A stretch of 39,639 nt of DNA from positions 1 through 39,639 of the forward strand of contig JAEZLR010000016.1 of assembly GCA_023415205.1 (NCBI GenBank), written 5' to 3'. The notes under the pieces were generated by a model. The model searched no databases, was not told the origin of the DNA, and worked only from the letters and a program-made list of their open reading frames with translations. The DNA is from Bacillota bacterium. Its GTDB lineage: Bacteria > Bacillota > Clostridia > DSM-8532. Positions 38,971 through 39,639 of this stretch are shown one piece after another. A program made the position numbers and the translations under genes. The first letter of the stretch is position 1; each line of letters begins with the position of its first letter.

Positions 38971-39411
38971 ATGCAGAATGAGTGCATGAACATCTATAAA
39001 AAGGCCAGATTGGCTGCGAATATCAAATCACAGGAGCTTGCCGCTGAAAAACTGCATATCAGCAAGAGGTCGTTGGCCGATTATGAAACCGGCGAGACAG
39101 TTCCCCCAGATGACGTTGTATGTGCAATGGTTGAACTTTACAGTAACAGGTGGCTTGGATATCAACATCTGCAGGCTCATAGCAAAATCGGCCGCAGATA
39201 TCTACCTGAGATCCATGAGACTGATTTAGCCGTTGCTGTGCTAAAACTCCAAAAAGAGGTGCGTGATATCGATGGCATCCAATCAGCGATGATTGAGGTG
39301 GCTTGTGATGGCAAAGTGGACCATCATGAACGGTCTCAATGGGGGAATGTTGAAAAAGAGGTCAGGGAAGTAGCTGGAGCTGCAATGGCTTTGGTCTTTG
39401 CCGGAAGGTAA
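38971..39411 (+). CDS. XRE-family regulator, phage-type
   Basis: 146 residues. An N-terminal helix-turn-helix (about 8-55: ARLAANIKSQELAAEKLHISKRSLADYETGETVPPDDVV) is followed by a helical domain that includes YLPEIHETDLAVAVLKLQKEV and a charged segment DGKVDHHER. Similar proteins sit early in Firmicute prophages. ATG 38971 has GGAGG 8 bp upstream; a GTG at 38962 lies in that site. Confidence 0.78.
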   Translation: MQNECMNIYKKARLAANIKSQELAAEKLHISKRSLADYETGETVPPDDVVCAMVELYSNRWLGYQHLQAHSKIGRRYLPEIHETDLAVAVLKLQKEVRDIDGIQSAMIEVACDGKVDHHERSQWGNVEKEVREVAGAAMALVFAGR

Positions 39412-39425
39412 TGGAGAAAGGCTTT

Positions 39426-39560
39426 ATGATGAAAAAAAGAGATAAAAAAAATAGGCATTGGCAACAACCAAGCCTGAGAGCTACTTACTTAATTATAAAG
39501 CTTTTCGTCAACCCTGTCAATATTTACTATTTTATGAGGTTGGTGAGGTTGAATGCTTGA
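39426..39560 (+). CDS. Small basic hypothetical protein (44 residues)
   Basis: MMKKRDKKNRHWQQPSLRATY then a hydrophobic patch (LIIKLFVNPVNIYYFMRLV). A possible ribosome-binding site (AAAGG) lies 4-5 bp upstream; a second ATG is at 39429. The last 8 bases overlap the next start, which suggests coupling. No family recognised. Confidence 0.45.
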   Translation: MMKKRDKKNRHWQQPSLRATYLIIKLFVNPVNIYYFMRLVRLNA

Positions 39561-39639
39561 GATACACACCTTAGTCATTGCAACAGATGAAGGGTACGGT
39601 CAATACATAGGTGAAGTTGTTGGTTTTCGTAAATATCCA
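39553..39639 (+). CDS. Partial ORF at the right edge
   Basis: 29 codons (MLEIHTLVIATDEGYGQYIGE...) run off the window. GAGGTTGA lies just before ATG 39553. Too short to name; next in the row of element genes. Confidence 0.5.
   Translation, partial: MLEIHTLVIATDEGYGQYIGEVVGFRKYP

Larger units (their letters stand above)
35074..39639. mobile_element. Skin-type sigK intervening element (left part; continues past the right edge)
   Basis: The element starts inside sigK, at about 35070-35100. Its first gene is a large serine recombinase, followed by an ImmA/IrrE protease, a small membrane protein, an XRE repressor, two divergent XRE regulators and small phage-like ORFs. This is a lysogeny-style control module like that of ICEBs1 or temperate phages. 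The left boundary is where sigma-K homology stops; an AATGA at 35069-35073 (minus strand, in the G-N-E codons) is a candidate core, from my memory of the B. subtilis skin crossover. The right boundary is outside the window. Confidence 0.87.

Noticed and set aside
35097..39639. Plain prophage or ICE insertion unrelated to sporulation
   Set aside because: The element boundary lies inside a sigma-K reading frame and the recombinase is the gene at the junction, which is the hallmark of a skin element.
1..39639. CRISPR arrays, insertion sequences, rRNA genes
   Set aside because: No spaced direct repeats, transposase-like ORFs with terminal inverted repeats, or rRNA signatures were seen by eye.

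Overview
The window looks like chromosome of an anaerobic, spore-forming, low-to-moderate-GC Gram-positive bacterium of the Clostridia. Pointers are a broken sigma-K gene next to a large serine recombinase, two late-sporulation-type promoters, Gram-positive LexA boxes, a flavin-based extracellular electron-transfer locus, a Na+-decarboxylase beta subunit, LCP cell-wall protein, strong AGGAGG ribosome-binding sites and many TTG starts. I cannot name the genus from sequence alone.

Layout. 1-1600: a DJ-1/PfpI-like protein and a P-loop kinase. 1670-1746 (-): tRNA-Pro(CGG). 1904-6010: xylose operon, xylulokinase / ROK repressor / xylose isomerase. 6175-7604: GNAT acetyltransferase and undecaprenyl-diphosphatase. 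7686-8797: divergent lexA and a YneA-like LysM division inhibitor with three LexA boxes between them. 8918-12528: tandem ACT protein, release factor 3 (-), and proA. 12571-13667 (-): metallo-beta-lactamase fold protein and a small membrane protein. 13761-19415 (-): an electron-transfer cluster in the order eetA-eetB-ndh2-polyprenyl synthase-FMN-binding lipoprotein-apbE. 19696-21519: two divergent beta-sandwich repeat proteins, each with a sigma-K-type promoter. 21543-23713: BirA-box-controlled bioY, and oadB with a 49-residue OadG-like partner (-). 23861-24446: a membrane protein with a LexA box inside its promoter. 24498-28353: LCP protein (-) and an ABC-2 exporter of one ATPase and two permeases. 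28387-29643: mscL and a TVP38/DedA-type protein with overlapping stops. 29870-30751: candidate structured leader RNA and a SAM methyltransferase. 31155-32846: NifS/NifU-type iron-sulfur pair. 32945-34722: thpR and an AI-2E family exporter.

At 34804-35100 (-) lies only the C-terminal part of sigma-K (region 4). It has no start codon and is interrupted by the end of a mobile element that runs off the right edge. This is the arrangement of a 'skin' (sigK intervening) element. The element holds, on the minus strand, the large serine recombinase, an ImmA/IrrE-type protease, a small membrane protein and an XRE repressor, and on the plus strand two XRE regulators and small ORFs. The N-terminal half of sigK should lie beyond 39639 on the minus strand. 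In the mother cell the recombinase would excise the element and rejoin sigK, and sigma-K would then read promoters such as the pair at 20592-20668. The protease-recombinase operon also has its own strong promoter whose -35 abuts a LexA-type box (37399-37412). This suggests, as inference, that DNA damage as well as sporulation may act on this element.

The main items for a second look are: the SOS-linked skin operon; the paired sigma-K-type promoters; an SOS-controlled unknown membrane protein; the electron-transfer locus with an atypical flavinylation motif and no dmkA beside it; a structured RNA of about 83 nt at a transcription start; and a perfect TGTGA-N6-TCACA palindrome upstream of the cysteine desulfurase.
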